From positions 1-34,471 of the forward strand of contig CAZORL010000016.1 in assembly GCA_964582375.1 (NCBI GenBank): DNA of 34,471 nucleotides, written 5' to 3'. The DNA comes from CAKSQF01 sp964582375 (GTDB taxonomy: Bacteria > Bacillota > Clostridia > Oscillospirales > CAG-272). Of this stretch, positions 1-7,688 are shown in pieces; position 1 is the stretch's first letter; the number at the start of each line of letters is the position of its first letter. The position numbers were made by a program, and so were the translations under genes. The notes under the pieces are model-generated. The model was not told the DNA's origin. It worked only from the letters and a program-made list of their open reading frames with translations, and made no database searches.

Positions 1-7
1 TATTCTA

Positions 8-12
8 CTCCT
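8..12 (-). promoter_or_regulatory. Ribosome binding site of the next spc-operon gene (expected rplR)
   Basis: The minus strand reads AGGAG just after the rplF stop, followed by seven bases to the window edge. This is the spacing expected for a start codon immediately outside the window. By the usual spc order the next gene would be rplR (L18), but no coding sequence of it is visible here. Confidence 0.6.
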
Positions 13-16
13 GTCA

Positions 17-565
17 TTACTTACCGGACTTACCGGTCTTGCCCGCCTTACGACGGATATGCTCATCAGCATACTTGATACCCTTGCCCTTGTAGGGTTC
101 CGGGGGTCTCTTCTTTCTGATAACCGCTGCAACCTCGCCGACCTTCTGCTTATCGATACCGCGCACGATGATCGTGGACGAATCGGGTACGTCGAAGGTG
201 ATTCCGTCGCTCTCCTCAACGGTAACACCGTGAGAATAGCCGAGCGAGAGCTGGAGGGTCTTGCCGTTCTTTGCAACTCTGTAGCCGACACCGTTGATCT
301 CGAGACGCTTTGCAAAGCCCTCGGTAACGCCTGTGACCATGTTTGCAACAAGAGTACGGGTCAGACCGTGAAGTGACTTGTTGAACTTATCGTCGTCGGG
401 GCGGCTTACGATGATCTCGTTGCCCTCAACGGTGATAGACATATTAGGGTGGAACTTCTCAGTGAGTGTTCCCTTGGGTCCCTTTACGGTTACGGTATTT
501 TCAGCACCGAGTGTTACCTCAACGCCTGCGGGAACCGGTACAGGTTTTCTACCAATTCTTGACAT
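17..565 (-). CDS. rplF: 50S ribosomal protein L6
   Basis: This 182-residue protein is full length for bacterial L6, which binds 23S rRNA helix 97 near the GTPase-associated centre. It starts MSRIGRKPV and carries the C-terminal L6 signature region around KRPPEPYKGKGIKY, followed by the lysine-rich end. It lies 19 bases after rpsH, within the unbroken minus-strand ribosomal operon, and a purine-rich SD (GGGAGAG) precedes the ATG. It is the last complete gene of the operon in the window; an SD site for the next gene is visible at 8-12. Nothing is unusual in it. Confidence 0.98.
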   Translation of the reverse strand: MSRIGRKPVPVPAGVEVTLGAENTVTVKGPKGTLTEKFHPNMSITVEGNEIIVSRPDDDKFNKSLHGLTRTLVANMVTGVTEGFAKRLEINGVGYRVAKNGKTLQLSLGYSHGVTVEESDGITFDVPDSSTIIVRGIDKQKVGEVAAVIRKKRPPEPYKGKGIKYADEHIRRKAGKTGKSGK

Positions 566-584
566 CTGTATTCTCTCCCTTCAA

Positions 585-980
585 TTACCATACGAACGCA
601 AGGATCTCGCCGCCGACCTTAAGCTCGCGAGCCTTCTTGTCGGTCATAACGCCCTTGGATGTTGATACGATAGCGATTCCGAGTCCGTTCATTACCTTCG
701 GCATATCCTGTGCGCCGGCGTAAATACGCAGACCGGGCTTGGACACGCGGCGAAGACCCTGAATGACCTTCTGCTTACCGATATACTTAAGTGTGATGCG
801 GATCACGCCCTGCTTGCCGTCCTCAATGACCTGATAGCCCTTGATATATCCCTCGGCAAGAAGAATATCGGCGATCGCCTTTTTCATGTTAGATGCGGGG
901 ACATCAACGCTTTCGTGTTTTGCGTTGTTTGCGTTGCGGATTCGTGTAAGCATATCCGCAATTACATCTGAAATTTGCAT
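585..980 (-). CDS. rpsH: 30S ribosomal protein S8
   Basis: The 131-residue product matches bacterial S8 (MQISDVIADMLTRIRNANNA at the start, the STSKGVMTDKKAR signature near the C-terminus). S8 binds the central domain of 16S rRNA and, in Escherichia coli, represses the spc operon by binding its mRNA. The start is set at 980 because GGAGG lies eight bases upstream; an in-frame extension to 1040 has no such site and is not part of the S8 family. The gene follows a 156-base spacer after rpsN, the longest inside this operon, which contains several hairpins described separately. Confidence 0.97.
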   Translation of the reverse strand: MQISDVIADMLTRIRNANNAKHESVDVPASNMKKAIADILLAEGYIKGYQVIEDGKQGVIRITLKYIGKQKVIQGLRRVSKPGLRIYAGAQDMPKVMNGLGIAIVSTSKGVMTDKKARELKVGGEILAFVW

Positions 981-1136
981 AGTATAAATCCTCCTTATGC
1001 AAGTATATTTTTCTTGCTGCCCCTTATCTTGGGGCTGCACATCGGCGGTTGAAACATAAGCTTCCCTTCCGATTTGTTGGAGATCAGACTAAATCTGATT
1101 GTTTATTTTGATAAATGCTTGCCTTTCGGCGGCAAA
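981..1136 (-). promoter_or_regulatory. Structured rpsN-rpsH spacer
   Basis: The 156 bases between the rpsN stop and the rpsH start contain three small inverted repeats on the transcribed strand. TTGCC pairs with GGCAA (1119-1135) immediately after the rpsN stop, ATCAGA pairs with TCTGAT (1083-1099), and GCCCC pairs with GGGGC (1019-1035). Other neighbouring genes in this operon are mostly separated by 0-50 bases. An mRNA target for S8 or a processing site is possible, but no fold was computed and the function is inferred from position only. Confidence 0.35.
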
Positions 1137-1322
1137 TTACCAAGAAGCTTTTCTTACGCCCGGAATTTCGCCCTTGTATGCGAGCTCACGGAAGCAGATA
1201 CGGCAGATGCCGTACTTACGCATGTAAGCATGAGGACGGCCGCAGATCTTGCATCTGTTATATTCACGGGTAGAGAACTTCTGGGGTCTTTGCTGTTTGT
1301 TGATCATTGACTTTTTAGCCAT
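1137..1322 (-). CDS. rpsN: 30S ribosomal protein S14 type Z (zinc-binding form)
   Basis: The protein has 61 residues, the short zinc-binding S14 form rather than the longer zinc-free paralogue. It shows the two CxxC pairs that hold zinc (CKICG and CRICF, near residues 24-43) and the C-terminal IPGVRKASW signature. S14 sits in the head of the 30S subunit. GGAGGG precedes the ATG by eight bases. It follows rplE in the standard spc order. No zinc-free copy is present in this window, so nothing can be said about replacement under zinc limitation. Confidence 0.97.
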   Translation of the reverse strand: MAKKSMINKQQRPQKFSTREYNRCKICGRPHAYMRKYGICRICFRELAYKGEIPGVRKASW

Positions 1323-1345
1323 TTTATCTTTCCCTCCTGTAAATA

Positions 1346-1885
1346 TTATTTAGCGAACGGTGCACCCATGAGAGTGAGAAGCTCTTTAGCTTCCTCATCG
1401 GTGTTTGCCGTTGTTACGAATGCAATATCCATACCGCGGATCTTGTCGATCTTATCATACTCGATCTCGGGGAAGATAAGCTGTTCCTTCAGACCAAGGC
1501 TGTAGTTTCCTCTGCCGTCGAAACCGTTGGGGTTGATACCCTTGAAGTCACGGACGCGAGGGAGAGCCAGGTTGAAGAGACGATCCATAAATTCGTACAT
1601 GATCTCACCGCGCAGTGTGACCTTTGCACCGATCTTCATGCCCTCACGGAGCTTGAAGTTAGCGACAGACTTATGTGCGTAGGTGGGAACTGCCTTCTGA
1701 CCTGTGATAGCGGTAAGCTCGGAGATAACGGTCTCGATGACCTTTGCGTTCTCCTTAGCGTCGCCGCAGCCGACGTTGACAACGATCTTGTCAAACTTCG
1801 GGATCTGCATCACACTCTTATAAGCGAATTTTTTCATAAGAGCAGGAGCAACTTCTTTTTTGTAGTATTCTCTGAGTTCTGACAT
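1346..1885 (-). CDS. rplE: 50S ribosomal protein L5
   Basis: The 179-residue protein is the usual L5 length and begins MSELREYYKKEVAPALMKKF. It includes the L5 signature around IPKFDKIVVNVGCGDA and the conserved DFKGINPNGFDGRGNYS and EIEYDKIDKIRGMDI segments. L5 binds 5S rRNA and contacts the P-site tRNA and the S13 bridge. A GGAGG site lies upstream of the ATG, 17 bases after rplX. It is ordinary in sequence and position. Confidence 0.97.
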   Translation of the reverse strand: MSELREYYKKEVAPALMKKFAYKSVMQIPKFDKIVVNVGCGDAKENAKVIETVISELTAITGQKAVPTYAHKSVANFKLREGMKIGAKVTLRGEIMYEFMDRLFNLALPRVRDFKGINPNGFDGRGNYSLGLKEQLIFPEIEYDKIDKIRGMDIAFVTTANTDEEAKELLTLMGAPFAK

Positions 1886-1902
1886 TAACTTGCTCCTCCT
1901 TA

Positions 1903-2244
1903 TCAGTCAAACTTGTATCCGCACTTTGTGCAAACACGAACTTTTTTGTCATCGATGACCTTAACGGTAGAACGGCGACCTGCTTTGCAGTCGGGGCAGT
2001 AAAGCTGCACCTTGCAAGCGTAGATCGGAGCGTCGACCTTAAGGATCGCACTGGTATCGCCCTGCTTTCTTGCCTTGAAATGCTTACTTACGCGGTGGAT
2101 ACCTTCAACAATTACTTTTCCCTCTTCGGGAGATACCTCGAGAACCTTTCCGGTCTTAACCACACCGGGCTTTTCGTACTTGTCCTCATACTTGCCGGAC
2201 AGAACGACGACGGTATCGCCTTTTTTAATATGCATCTTTGCCAT
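1903..2244 (-). CDS. rplX: 50S ribosomal protein L24
   Basis: L24 is an assembly-initiating protein of the large subunit near the 5' end of 23S rRNA. The product has the KOW-type start (MHIKKGDTVVVLSGKYEDK) and the family's C-terminal half, in which CPDC and CTKC form a zinc-ribbon-like pair. I place the start at 2244, giving 113 residues, because GGAGG at 2252-2256 is seven bases from this ATG. An in-frame ATG at 2250 is only one base from the SD and less likely. Confidence 0.95.
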   Translation of the reverse strand: MAKMHIKKGDTVVVLSGKYEDKYEKPGVVKTGKVLEVSPEEGKVIVEGIHRVSKHFKARKQGDTSAILKVDAPIYACKVQLYCPDCKAGRRSTVKVIDDKKVRVCTKCGYKFD

Positions 2245-2256
2245 TGCCATTCCTCC

Positions 2257-2625
2257 TTAAAGTACTTCGGGAGCGAGCGAGAGGATCTTCAGATAATCCT
2301 TGTCGCGGAGCTCTCTTGCCACAGGCCCAAAAATACGGGTGCCCACGGGGGTCTTGTCAGCCTTAATGATTACGGCTGCGTTCTCGTCAAACTTGATGTA
2401 GGAGCCGTCTGCGCGCTTTACGCCGTGAACGGATCTTACAACAACTGCTTTTACAACTTCGCCCTTCTTAACGCTTCCGCCGGGAGTAGCCTTCTTAACG
2501 CAGGCTACGACGACATCGCCGATATTGGCATATCTTCTGCCGGAACCGCCGAGTACGCGAATACACATTATCTCTTTGGCACCGGTGTTATCGGCAACCT
2601 TCATGCGAGTTTGCTGTTGTATCAC
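2257..2625 (-). CDS. rplN: 50S ribosomal protein L14
   Basis: The 122-residue product equals the standard bacterial L14 length. It begins MIQQQTRMKVADNTGAKEI and contains the L14 signature region around RRYANIGDVVVACVKKA, plus the closing RELRDKDYLKILSLAPEVL. L14 forms inter-subunit bridges with 16S rRNA helix 14. GGAGG precedes the start, and the gene sits between rpsQ and rplX as in other bacteria. Confidence 0.98.
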   Translation of the reverse strand: MIQQQTRMKVADNTGAKEIMCIRVLGGSGRRYANIGDVVVACVKKATPGGSVKKGEVVKAVVVRSVHGVKRADGSYIKFDENAAVIIKADKTPVGTRIFGPVARELRDKDYLKILSLAPEVL

Positions 2626-2673
2626 GATTATTTCCTCCTGTTTTCAACACAATCTTTGTTGTATTGACCTTGA

Positions 2674-2943
2674 TTACTTAACCTTTTCGATGATCTCGAC
2701 AAGACGCCATCTCTTTGTTCTCGAAAGAGGTCTGGTCTCCATTACGAGGACCTTATCTCCGATGTCGCACTCGTTCTTTTCGTCGTGTGCGTGAATCTTA
2801 AGAGTTCTTTTGATGATCTTGCCGTACTTCGGATGCTTTACGTTGTCCTCGATTGCGACAACGATAGTTTTATCCATCTTGTTGCTTACAACCTTGCCGA
2901 TACGTGTCTTGCGAAGGCTGCGCTCATTGGTAACTTCTGCCAT
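2674..2943 (-). CDS. rpsQ: 30S ribosomal protein S17
   Basis: The 89-residue protein is an S17 OB-fold protein that binds 16S rRNA in the 30S body. It shows RKTRIGKVVSNKMDKTIVV at the N-terminus and the family motif GDKVLVMETRPLSRTKRWRLVEI near the C-terminus. The start at 2943 is chosen because GGAGA lies eight bases upstream; an in-frame TTG two codons earlier lacks spacing. It lies between rpmC and rplN in standard order. Confidence 0.97.
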   Translation of the reverse strand: MAEVTNERSLRKTRIGKVVSNKMDKTIVVAIEDNVKHPKYGKIIKRTLKIHAHDEKNECDIGDKVLVMETRPLSRTKRWRLVEIIEKVK

Positions 2944-2964
2944 GATCAAATCTCCTTCCCTAAC

Positions 2965-3153
2965 TTATGCGTTCTTCTCATGAAGAATGGTCATAACGCG
3001 GGCGATATCCTTCTTGACCTCGGTCATTTTGTGAGGGTTGTCAAGCTGGTTTACCGCGTGCTGGAAGCGCAGATTGAACAGTTCTTCTTTCAGTTCGGAG
3101 AGCTTTGTCTGAAGCTCTTCGACAGTCATCTTTCTGATTTCGCCGGTTTTCAC
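2965..3153 (-). CDS. rpmC: 50S ribosomal protein L29
   Basis: This 62-residue two-helix protein lies beside the polypeptide exit tunnel in the mature subunit. The sequence shows KMTVEELQTKLSELKEELFN and the LDNPHKMTEVKKDIARVMT segment typical of L29. It begins with GTG rather than ATG. A GAGGAGG site inside the end of rplP lies eight bases before it, and only three bases separate the two genes, so translation is probably coupled to rplP. Confidence 0.96.
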   Translation of the reverse strand: MKTGEIRKMTVEELQTKLSELKEELFNLRFQHAVNQLDNPHKMTEVKKDIARVMTILHEKNA

Positions 3154-3156
3154 TGC

Positions 3157-3579
3157 TTATGCCTCCTCGTTTGTTTCTTTTGTTACGAATTTGCACTTGA
3201 TCGGCAGCTTGTGAGCTGCAAGACGCATTGCTTCCTTCGCTACATCGGGTGCGACGCCGTCCATCTCGAACATTACTCTGCCCGGCTTAACGACTGCTAC
3301 CCAATATTCGGGCGAGCCTTTACCTGAACCCATTCGGGTCTCTGCCGGCTTCTCGGTGATCGGCTTATCGGGGAAAATTTTGATCCATACTTTACCGCCA
3401 CGCTTGGTGTAACGTGTCATTGCGATACGGGCAGCCTCGATCTGGTTGCTGGTGATCCATGCGGGCTCGGTTGCAACAAGTCCGTAGGTACCGTTTGTGA
3501 TCGTGTTACCACGCATTGCCTTGCCCTTGAGGCGGCCGCGCTGAACGCGTCTGTATTTTACTCTTTTCGGCATTAACAT
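3157..3579 (-). CDS. rplP: 50S ribosomal protein L16
   Basis: The 140-residue L16 contacts the A-site tRNA elbow region and 5S rRNA. It begins MLMPKRVKYRRVQRGRLKGKA and contains the conserved RIAMTRYTKRGGKVWIKIFP and MGSGKGSPEYWVAVVKPGR segments. Its ATG overlaps the rpsC stop as TAATG, which fits translational coupling. The MLMP start is also usual in Firmicutes, so I keep it over the second ATG two codons later. Confidence 0.97.
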   Translation of the reverse strand: MLMPKRVKYRRVQRGRLKGKAMRGNTITNGTYGLVATEPAWITSNQIEAARIAMTRYTKRGGKVWIKIFPDKPITEKPAETRMGSGKGSPEYWVAVVKPGRVMFEMDGVAPDVAKEAMRLAAHKLPIKCKFVTKETNEEA

Positions 3580-4430
3580 TACTTGTTACCCCCTTCTTTA
3601 GGCGTTCTGTTTCCGTTATTACCGAAGTTACGGTTGCCGCCCTGACGGAAATTGCCGTTTCCGCCCTGTCTGCGATCGCCTTGTCTGCGGTCGCCCTGTC
3701 TGCGGTCACCGCCGCGGCGATCTCCCTGTCTGCGATCGCGACGATCGTTTCTTGCGGGAGCCTGTTCAACGGTAGGCATTACGGTGAATTTCTTCTTCAC
3801 GTCAGCGAGAACCTCGCCCTTGAAGATCCATACTTTAACACCGATCTTGCCGTATGTGGTATTTGCTTCCCAGAAGCCGTATTCGATGTCGGCTCTGAGA
3901 GTCTGAAGCGGAATTGTACCTTCGTGGTACTGCTCGGATCTTGCGATATCTGCGCCCGCAAGACGACCCGAAAGCATTACCTTGATTCCCTTTGCGCCGA
4001 GACGCATGGTTCTGCCGATGCAGAACTTCATTGCGCGGCGGAAGGAAACGCGGCGCTCAAGCTGACCTGCGATATTCTCTGCAACAAGCTGTGCATTGAG
4101 ATCGGGCTGCTTGATCTCTATTACGTTGACAACCGTAGGCTTGCCGACCATCTTTTCGATCTGTGCCTTGAGCTTCTCGATCGATTCGCCGCCGCGACCG
4201 ATTACGAGACCCGGCTTTGCGCAATGGATGAAGACTCTGACCTTTTCGCTGTCGCGTTCGATCTCGATCTTCGGCACGCCTGCTTCCTGAAGTTGTTTCT
4301 TCAGTGCGGTTCTCAGCTTATAGTCCGAAACAAGGGTATCACCGAATGTTTCGTCCTTTTCAAACCATCTGGAATCCCAGTTCTTAATGACTCCGACACG
4401 GAGTCCGTGAGGATTAACCTTCTGACCCAC
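3579..4430 (-). CDS. rpsC: 30S ribosomal protein S3 with an Arg/Gly-rich repeat tail
   Basis: S3 lines the mRNA entry channel of the 30S subunit. The first 225 residues are ordinary S3: MGQKVNPHGLRVGVIKNW, a KH domain with VIGRGGES at 76-83, and the C-terminal domain with GRLAGADIARSE and YGKIGVKVWI. Residues 226-283 are an extra tail with near-repeats of GDRRQ, then Gly/Asn/Arg-rich sequence. At 283 residues the protein is about 60 longer than the common length of roughly 220. The start codon is GTG, with AAGGAGG upstream. The tail keeps the reading frame through the repeats, so it is probably translated. Confidence 0.97.
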   Translation of the reverse strand: MGQKVNPHGLRVGVIKNWDSRWFEKDETFGDTLVSDYKLRTALKKQLQEAGVPKIEIERDSEKVRVFIHCAKPGLVIGRGGESIEKLKAQIEKMVGKPTVVNVIEIKQPDLNAQLVAENIAGQLERRVSFRRAMKFCIGRTMRLGAKGIKVMLSGRLAGADIARSEQYHEGTIPLQTLRADIEYGFWEANTTYGKIGVKVWIFKGEVLADVKKKFTVMPTVEQAPARNDRRDRRQGDRRGGDRRQGDRRQGDRRQGGNGNFRQGGNRNFGNNGNRTPKEGGNK

Positions 4431-4454
4431 TTTAACTTACCTCCTTCTAGAATT

Positions 4455-4808
4455 TTAGTCCTTCGTCTTTACGACGATGGTCATATGGCTGGTTCTCTTG
4501 AGAAGGCGATCAAATCCGCCTCTGCCTCTTGCCTGACCTCTCTTAAGTGTGGGGCCGGGACAAACGAAGCACTCGGATACATAAAGATTGCTTCTGTCAA
4601 AATCAGCTATGTCATGTGTTTCTGCGTAATTTGCTGCGTTTGCGATCGCACTTCCGAGAAGCTTAATAAGATACTCGGATGCAGCCTTGCGTGTATTTTT
4701 GAGAATACCCATCGCCTCGTCTACCTGCTTGCCTCTGATCAGATCAAGCACGATGCAGACCTTACGGGGGGTAATTCGTGCATATTTCAGATATGCTCTT
4801 GCTTCCAT
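4455..4808 (-). CDS. rplV: 50S ribosomal protein L22
   Basis: The 117-residue L22 has an extended loop that lines the exit tunnel and interacts with macrolides. The sequence begins MEARAYLKYARITPRKVC, and the tunnel-loop region with the L22 signature (GPTLKRGQARGRGGFDRLLKR) lies near the C-terminus. GGGAGG precedes the ATG. The gene follows rpsS after a 51-base spacer in which I see no convincing structure. Confidence 0.97.
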   Translation of the reverse strand: MEARAYLKYARITPRKVCIVLDLIRGKQVDEAMGILKNTRKAASEYLIKLLGSAIANAANYAETHDIADFDRSNLYVSECFVCPGPTLKRGQARGRGGFDRLLKRTSHMTIVVKTKD

Positions 4809-4859
4809 AGTTAAGACTTTGCCTCCCTTCGCTTATTTTGCGAAATCATTTTTCTTGGC

Positions 4860-5141
4860 TTACTTGCCGTTGTTGGATGTCTTGGATCCTGCGTGACCCT
4901 TAAAGGTTCTCGTAGGAGCGAACTCGCCGAGCTTGTGACCGACCATGTCCTCAATGACATATACCGGTACATGCTTTCTGCCGTCGTATACGGCAATGGT
5001 GTGTCCAACAAAATCGGGATAAATGGTGGAAGCTCTCGACCATGTTTTGATAACCTTTTTCTCGCCCGCCTCGTTCATGGCAACTATTCTTGAATAAAGC
5101 TTTTCTTCCACAAACGGCGGTTTCTTCAGGCTTCTGCTCAT
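4860..5141 (-). CDS. rpsS: 30S ribosomal protein S19
   Basis: The 93-residue S19 is a head protein of the 30S subunit that pairs with S13 near the A-site finger bridge. It begins MSRSLKKPPFVEEKL and contains the conserved TIYPDFVGHTIAVYDGRKHVP and the GEFAPTRTFKGHAG signature. AGGAGG lies upstream of the start, 17 bases after rplB. Nothing is unusual. Confidence 0.98.
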   Translation of the reverse strand: MSRSLKKPPFVEEKLYSRIVAMNEAGEKKVIKTWSRASTIYPDFVGHTIAVYDGRKHVPVYVIEDMVGHKLGEFAPTRTFKGHAGSKTSNNGK

Positions 5142-5158
5142 CTATGTGTGCCTCCTTC

Positions 5159-5992
5159 TTATTTACCTTTTCTGTGTTTAACGATAAACTTCTCAGTGCG
5201 TGCCTTCTTGTTACGAGTCTTGTAACCGAGAGCGGGCTTGCCCCAAGGAGTTACAGGTCCGGGACGACCGACGGGTGCTCTGCCCTCGCCGCCGCCGTGC
5301 GGGTGGTCAACCGGGTTCATGACAGAACCGCGGACTGTCGGGCGGATGCCCTTATGGCGGGTCTTACCTGCCTTACCGACTCTTACGGTGTCGTGCTCGA
5401 TGTTGCCGATCTGACCGATTGTTGCCTTGCAGTCGAGACGGACGAGACGAACCTCACCCGAAGGAAGTCTTACCTGAGCCATTCCGTTCTCTTTTGCCAT
5501 CAGCTGAGCTGCGGTGCCTGCCGAACGGACGAGCTGTGCGCCCTTGCCGGGATGCAGCTCGATGTTGTTGATGAAGATACCAACCGGGATAGCACTGATC
5601 GGAAGGGTGTTACCGGGCTTAATATCAGCCTTCTCACCACTTACAACAACGTCGCCTGCGGTAAGTCCCGCGGGAGCGATGATGTAGGATCTGGTCTTGT
5701 CCTCATACTCAACGAGTGCGATATACGCAGTTCTGTTGGGGTCGTATTCCACACCGATAACGGTTGCGGGCATATCAAGCTTTGCACGCTTGAAATCTAT
5801 AATTCTGTACTTAACCTTGTTTCCGCCGCCCTGATGACGAACGGTAATTCTACCGTAGCTGTTTCTGCCCGAATGCTTTTTCTTGACTGTCAGAAGCTTC
5901 TTTTCGGGAGTATGCTTTGTTACCTCGTCAAAAGACGGAACAGACATCTGTCTGCGACCCGGAGTTGTAGGCTTATAAACCTTAACTGCCAT
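5159..5992 (-). CDS. rplB: 50S ribosomal protein L2
   Basis: L2 is a core large-subunit protein close to the peptidyl transferase centre. The 277-residue product is the usual length and begins MAVKVYKPTTPGRRQMSV. It carries the RNA-binding middle domain and the C-terminal signature VMNPVDHPHGGGEGRAPVG, which includes the histidine linked to peptidyl transfer assembly. GGAGG stands nine bases upstream of ATG. It is ordinary in sequence and position. Confidence 0.98.
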   Translation of the reverse strand: MAVKVYKPTTPGRRQMSVPSFDEVTKHTPEKKLLTVKKKHSGRNSYGRITVRHQGGGNKVKYRIIDFKRAKLDMPATVIGVEYDPNRTAYIALVEYEDKTRSYIIAPAGLTAGDVVVSGEKADIKPGNTLPISAIPVGIFINNIELHPGKGAQLVRSAGTAAQLMAKENGMAQVRLPSGEVRLVRLDCKATIGQIGNIEHDTVRVGKAGKTRHKGIRPTVRGSVMNPVDHPHGGGEGRAPVGRPGPVTPWGKPALGYKTRNKKARTEKFIVKHRKGK

Positions 5993-6009
5993 TGTCTGTT
6001 ACCTCCTTA

Positions 6010-6303
6010 TTACATCATACCGTCGAAGAACTCGATCGACTTGGAATCAGCGGTCAGTGTGACAACTGCCTTCTTCCACTCGCCGGTGTAGCCCGCATAT
6101 CTGCCGACAGTCTTGGGCTTCTTCTTCATTATGACGGTGTTTACGCTCTTGACCTTGACCTTGAACAGCTTCTCAACCGCATCAGCGATCTCGGGCTTCG
6201 TAGCGTCGGTTGCGACGCGGAAGGTGTACTTCTTGGAGGCAATGCCGTCCATGCTCGCTTCTGTGATAATGGGCTTCAATACTACATCGTATGCTGTTCT
6301 CAT
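6010..6303 (-). CDS. rplW: 50S ribosomal protein L23
   Basis: L23 sits at the tunnel exit and docks trigger factor and signal recognition particle. The 97-residue product shows YDVVLKPIITEASM at the start and VNTVIMKKKPKTVGRYAGYTGEWKKAVVTL in the middle and C-terminal part. Its ATG overlaps the rplD stop as TAATG, and an AAGGAGG lies within the end of rplD, so the two are probably translationally coupled. Confidence 0.97.
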   Translation of the reverse strand: MRTAYDVVLKPIITEASMDGIASKKYTFRVATDATKPEIADAVEKLFKVKVKSVNTVIMKKKPKTVGRYAGYTGEWKKAVVTLTADSKSIEFFDGMM

Positions 6304-6947
6304 TACGCGTCGACCTCCTTGTTATTCAAGATGATATTCTCGAGGATCTTTACTGCTTCGCTTGTGATAACAAGGCTGTCGCAGTTAAGGATCTCGTATA
6401 CGTTGACGTTGGATGCGTTTGCAGTCTTCACGCCGTCGATGTTTGCAAAGGACTTAACAGCCATCTTGTTTGCCTCGGGCAGAACAACGAGAGCCTTCTT
6501 TGCAGCGCCGACTGCGGAGAGCATTGCAGCCATCGTCTTGGTCTTGTACTCGGTAGCCTCGATCTTATCGACAACAATGATCTCGTTTGCGGCACATTTA
6601 GCCGAAAGAGCCGAAACCATGGCAACCTTCTTGACCTTTTTGTTCATTGCGATCCTGTAGGATCTGGGCTTCGGGCCGAGAGCCACGCCGCCGTGCGTCC
6701 ACTGAGGAGCGCGGGTCGAGCCCTGTCTTGCACGACCGGTACCCTTCTGCTTCCAGGGCTTCTTTCCGCCGCCGGAAACCTCGGTACGGGTGAGAGTAGA
6801 CTGTGTGCCCTGTCTCTGATTCATAAGATATGTTCTTACATAGGAGTGGAGAACGGTCTTGTTGACCTCAGCCGCGAAGACGCTGTCGCTGAGCTCGATC
6901 GCACCGACTTCCTTGCCTGCCATATCAACAACTTTCATATTAGGCAT
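6303..6947 (-). CDS. rplD: 50S ribosomal protein L4
   Basis: L4 has a globular domain and a long loop reaching the exit tunnel; in E. coli it also represses its own S10 operon. The 214-residue protein contains the loop signature RQGTQSTLTRTEVSGGGKKPWKQKGTGRARQG across residues ~44-75 and the following STRAPQWTHGGVALGPKPRSY. GGAGG lies upstream of ATG. Whether L4 controls this operon is unknown, though hairpins upstream of rpsJ and rplC are candidate sites. Confidence 0.97.
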   Translation of the reverse strand: MPNMKVVDMAGKEVGAIELSDSVFAAEVNKTVLHSYVRTYLMNQRQGTQSTLTRTEVSGGGKKPWKQKGTGRARQGSTRAPQWTHGGVALGPKPRSYRIAMNKKVKKVAMVSALSAKCAANEIIVVDKIEATEYKTKTMAAMLSAVGAAKKALVVLPEANKMAVKSFANIDGVKTANASNVNVYEILNCDSLVITSEAVKILENIILNNKEVDA

Positions 6948-6960
6948 CGATTCTTCCTCC

Positions 6961-7596
6961 TCACTTAGACTTTACGGTATTGCGAATGAATACGATACCG
7001 CCGCGTGCGCCGGGAATTGCTCCCTTTACCGCGATAATATTCTTTTCTGCATCGATCTTGGCAACCTCGAGGTTGAGAACAGTTACCTGCTCGTTACCGT
7101 ACTGACCTGCCATGTGCTTGTTCTTATAGATTCTCGAAGGAGTCGAGTTTGCGCCCATGGAGCCTGCCTGACGGTGGATAGGACCTGTACCGTGAGTCAT
7201 TCTCAGGATCGCATTGTTCCAACGCTTAACAGTACCCGTGTATCCGCGTCCCTTCGTGATTCCGGTAACGTCGACCTTTTCACCTGCCGCAAATGCGTCG
7301 GCGGTGACGGTATCGCCTACTTTATATCCGGAAATGTCGTCGAGACGGAATTCCTTGAGGTGCTTCTTAGCTGCAACGCCTGTCTTCTTTGCAAGACCTG
7401 CCTCGGGCTTTGTGACCTTTCTGTCTTCCTTCGTGATGAAACCGAGCTGAAGTGCGTTGTAGCCGTCTGTCTCGGTCGTTTTGATCTGCGTTACGGCGCA
7501 GGGGCCTGCTTCGATTACCGTTACGGGGATAACATTTCCCTTGTCATCGAAGATCTGGGTCATACCGATTTTCTTACCGATAATGCCTTTTTTCAT
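6961..7596 (-). CDS. rplC: 50S ribosomal protein L3
   Basis: L3 is an early assembly protein whose central extension reaches the peptidyl transferase centre. The 211-residue product begins MKKGIIGKKIGMTQIFDDKGN and includes the GITKGRGYTGTVKRW and MTHGTGPIHRQAGSMGANSTPSR segments of the L3 extension. GGAGG is nine bases upstream of the ATG. A 92-base spacer with alternative hairpins separates it from rpsJ. Confidence 0.97.
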   Translation of the reverse strand: MKKGIIGKKIGMTQIFDDKGNVIPVTVIEAGPCAVTQIKTTETDGYNALQLGFITKEDRKVTKPEAGLAKKTGVAAKKHLKEFRLDDISGYKVGDTVTADAFAAGEKVDVTGITKGRGYTGTVKRWNNAILRMTHGTGPIHRQAGSMGANSTPSRIYKNKHMAGQYGNEQVTVLNLEVAKIDAEKNIIAVKGAIPGARGGIVFIRNTVKSK

Positions 7597-7625
7597 TTTG
7601 GATTTTCCTCCTGTTTTAGTTATTG

Positions 7626-7659
7626 GTCGGCGTTTTATGTCTGCCGACTTGACATAAAA
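7626..7659 (-). promoter_or_regulatory. Alternative hairpins in the rpsJ-rplC spacer
   Basis: On the transcribed strand TTTTATGTC (7651-7659) pairs perfectly with GACATAAAA (7633-7641). The loop of that hairpin contains GTCGGC (7643-7648), which is fully complementary to GCCGAC (7626-7631) just beyond the stem. The two hairpins overlap, so they are either mutually exclusive or partly combined as a pseudoknot; the single base between stem and partner makes a full pseudoknot sterically unlikely. The element lies about 30 bases upstream of rplC. Confidence 0.5.
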
Positions 7660-7688
7660 CCATCTGCACGGACTTGGTTTCGATCAAA

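Noticed and set aside
3640..3760. CRISPR-like short repeats
   Set aside because: The 15-base repeats are in frame, adjacent without spacers and encode the tail of S3.
3681..4814. A 377-codon open frame on the plus strand
   Set aside because: It lies opposite rpsC, rplV and their junctions, has no SD and no recognisable domain; it is a shadow of the ribosomal genes.
5090..6091. A 333-codon plus-strand frame opposite rplB
   Set aside because: It mirrors rplB and rpsS codon structure, crosses gene boundaries and matches no family.
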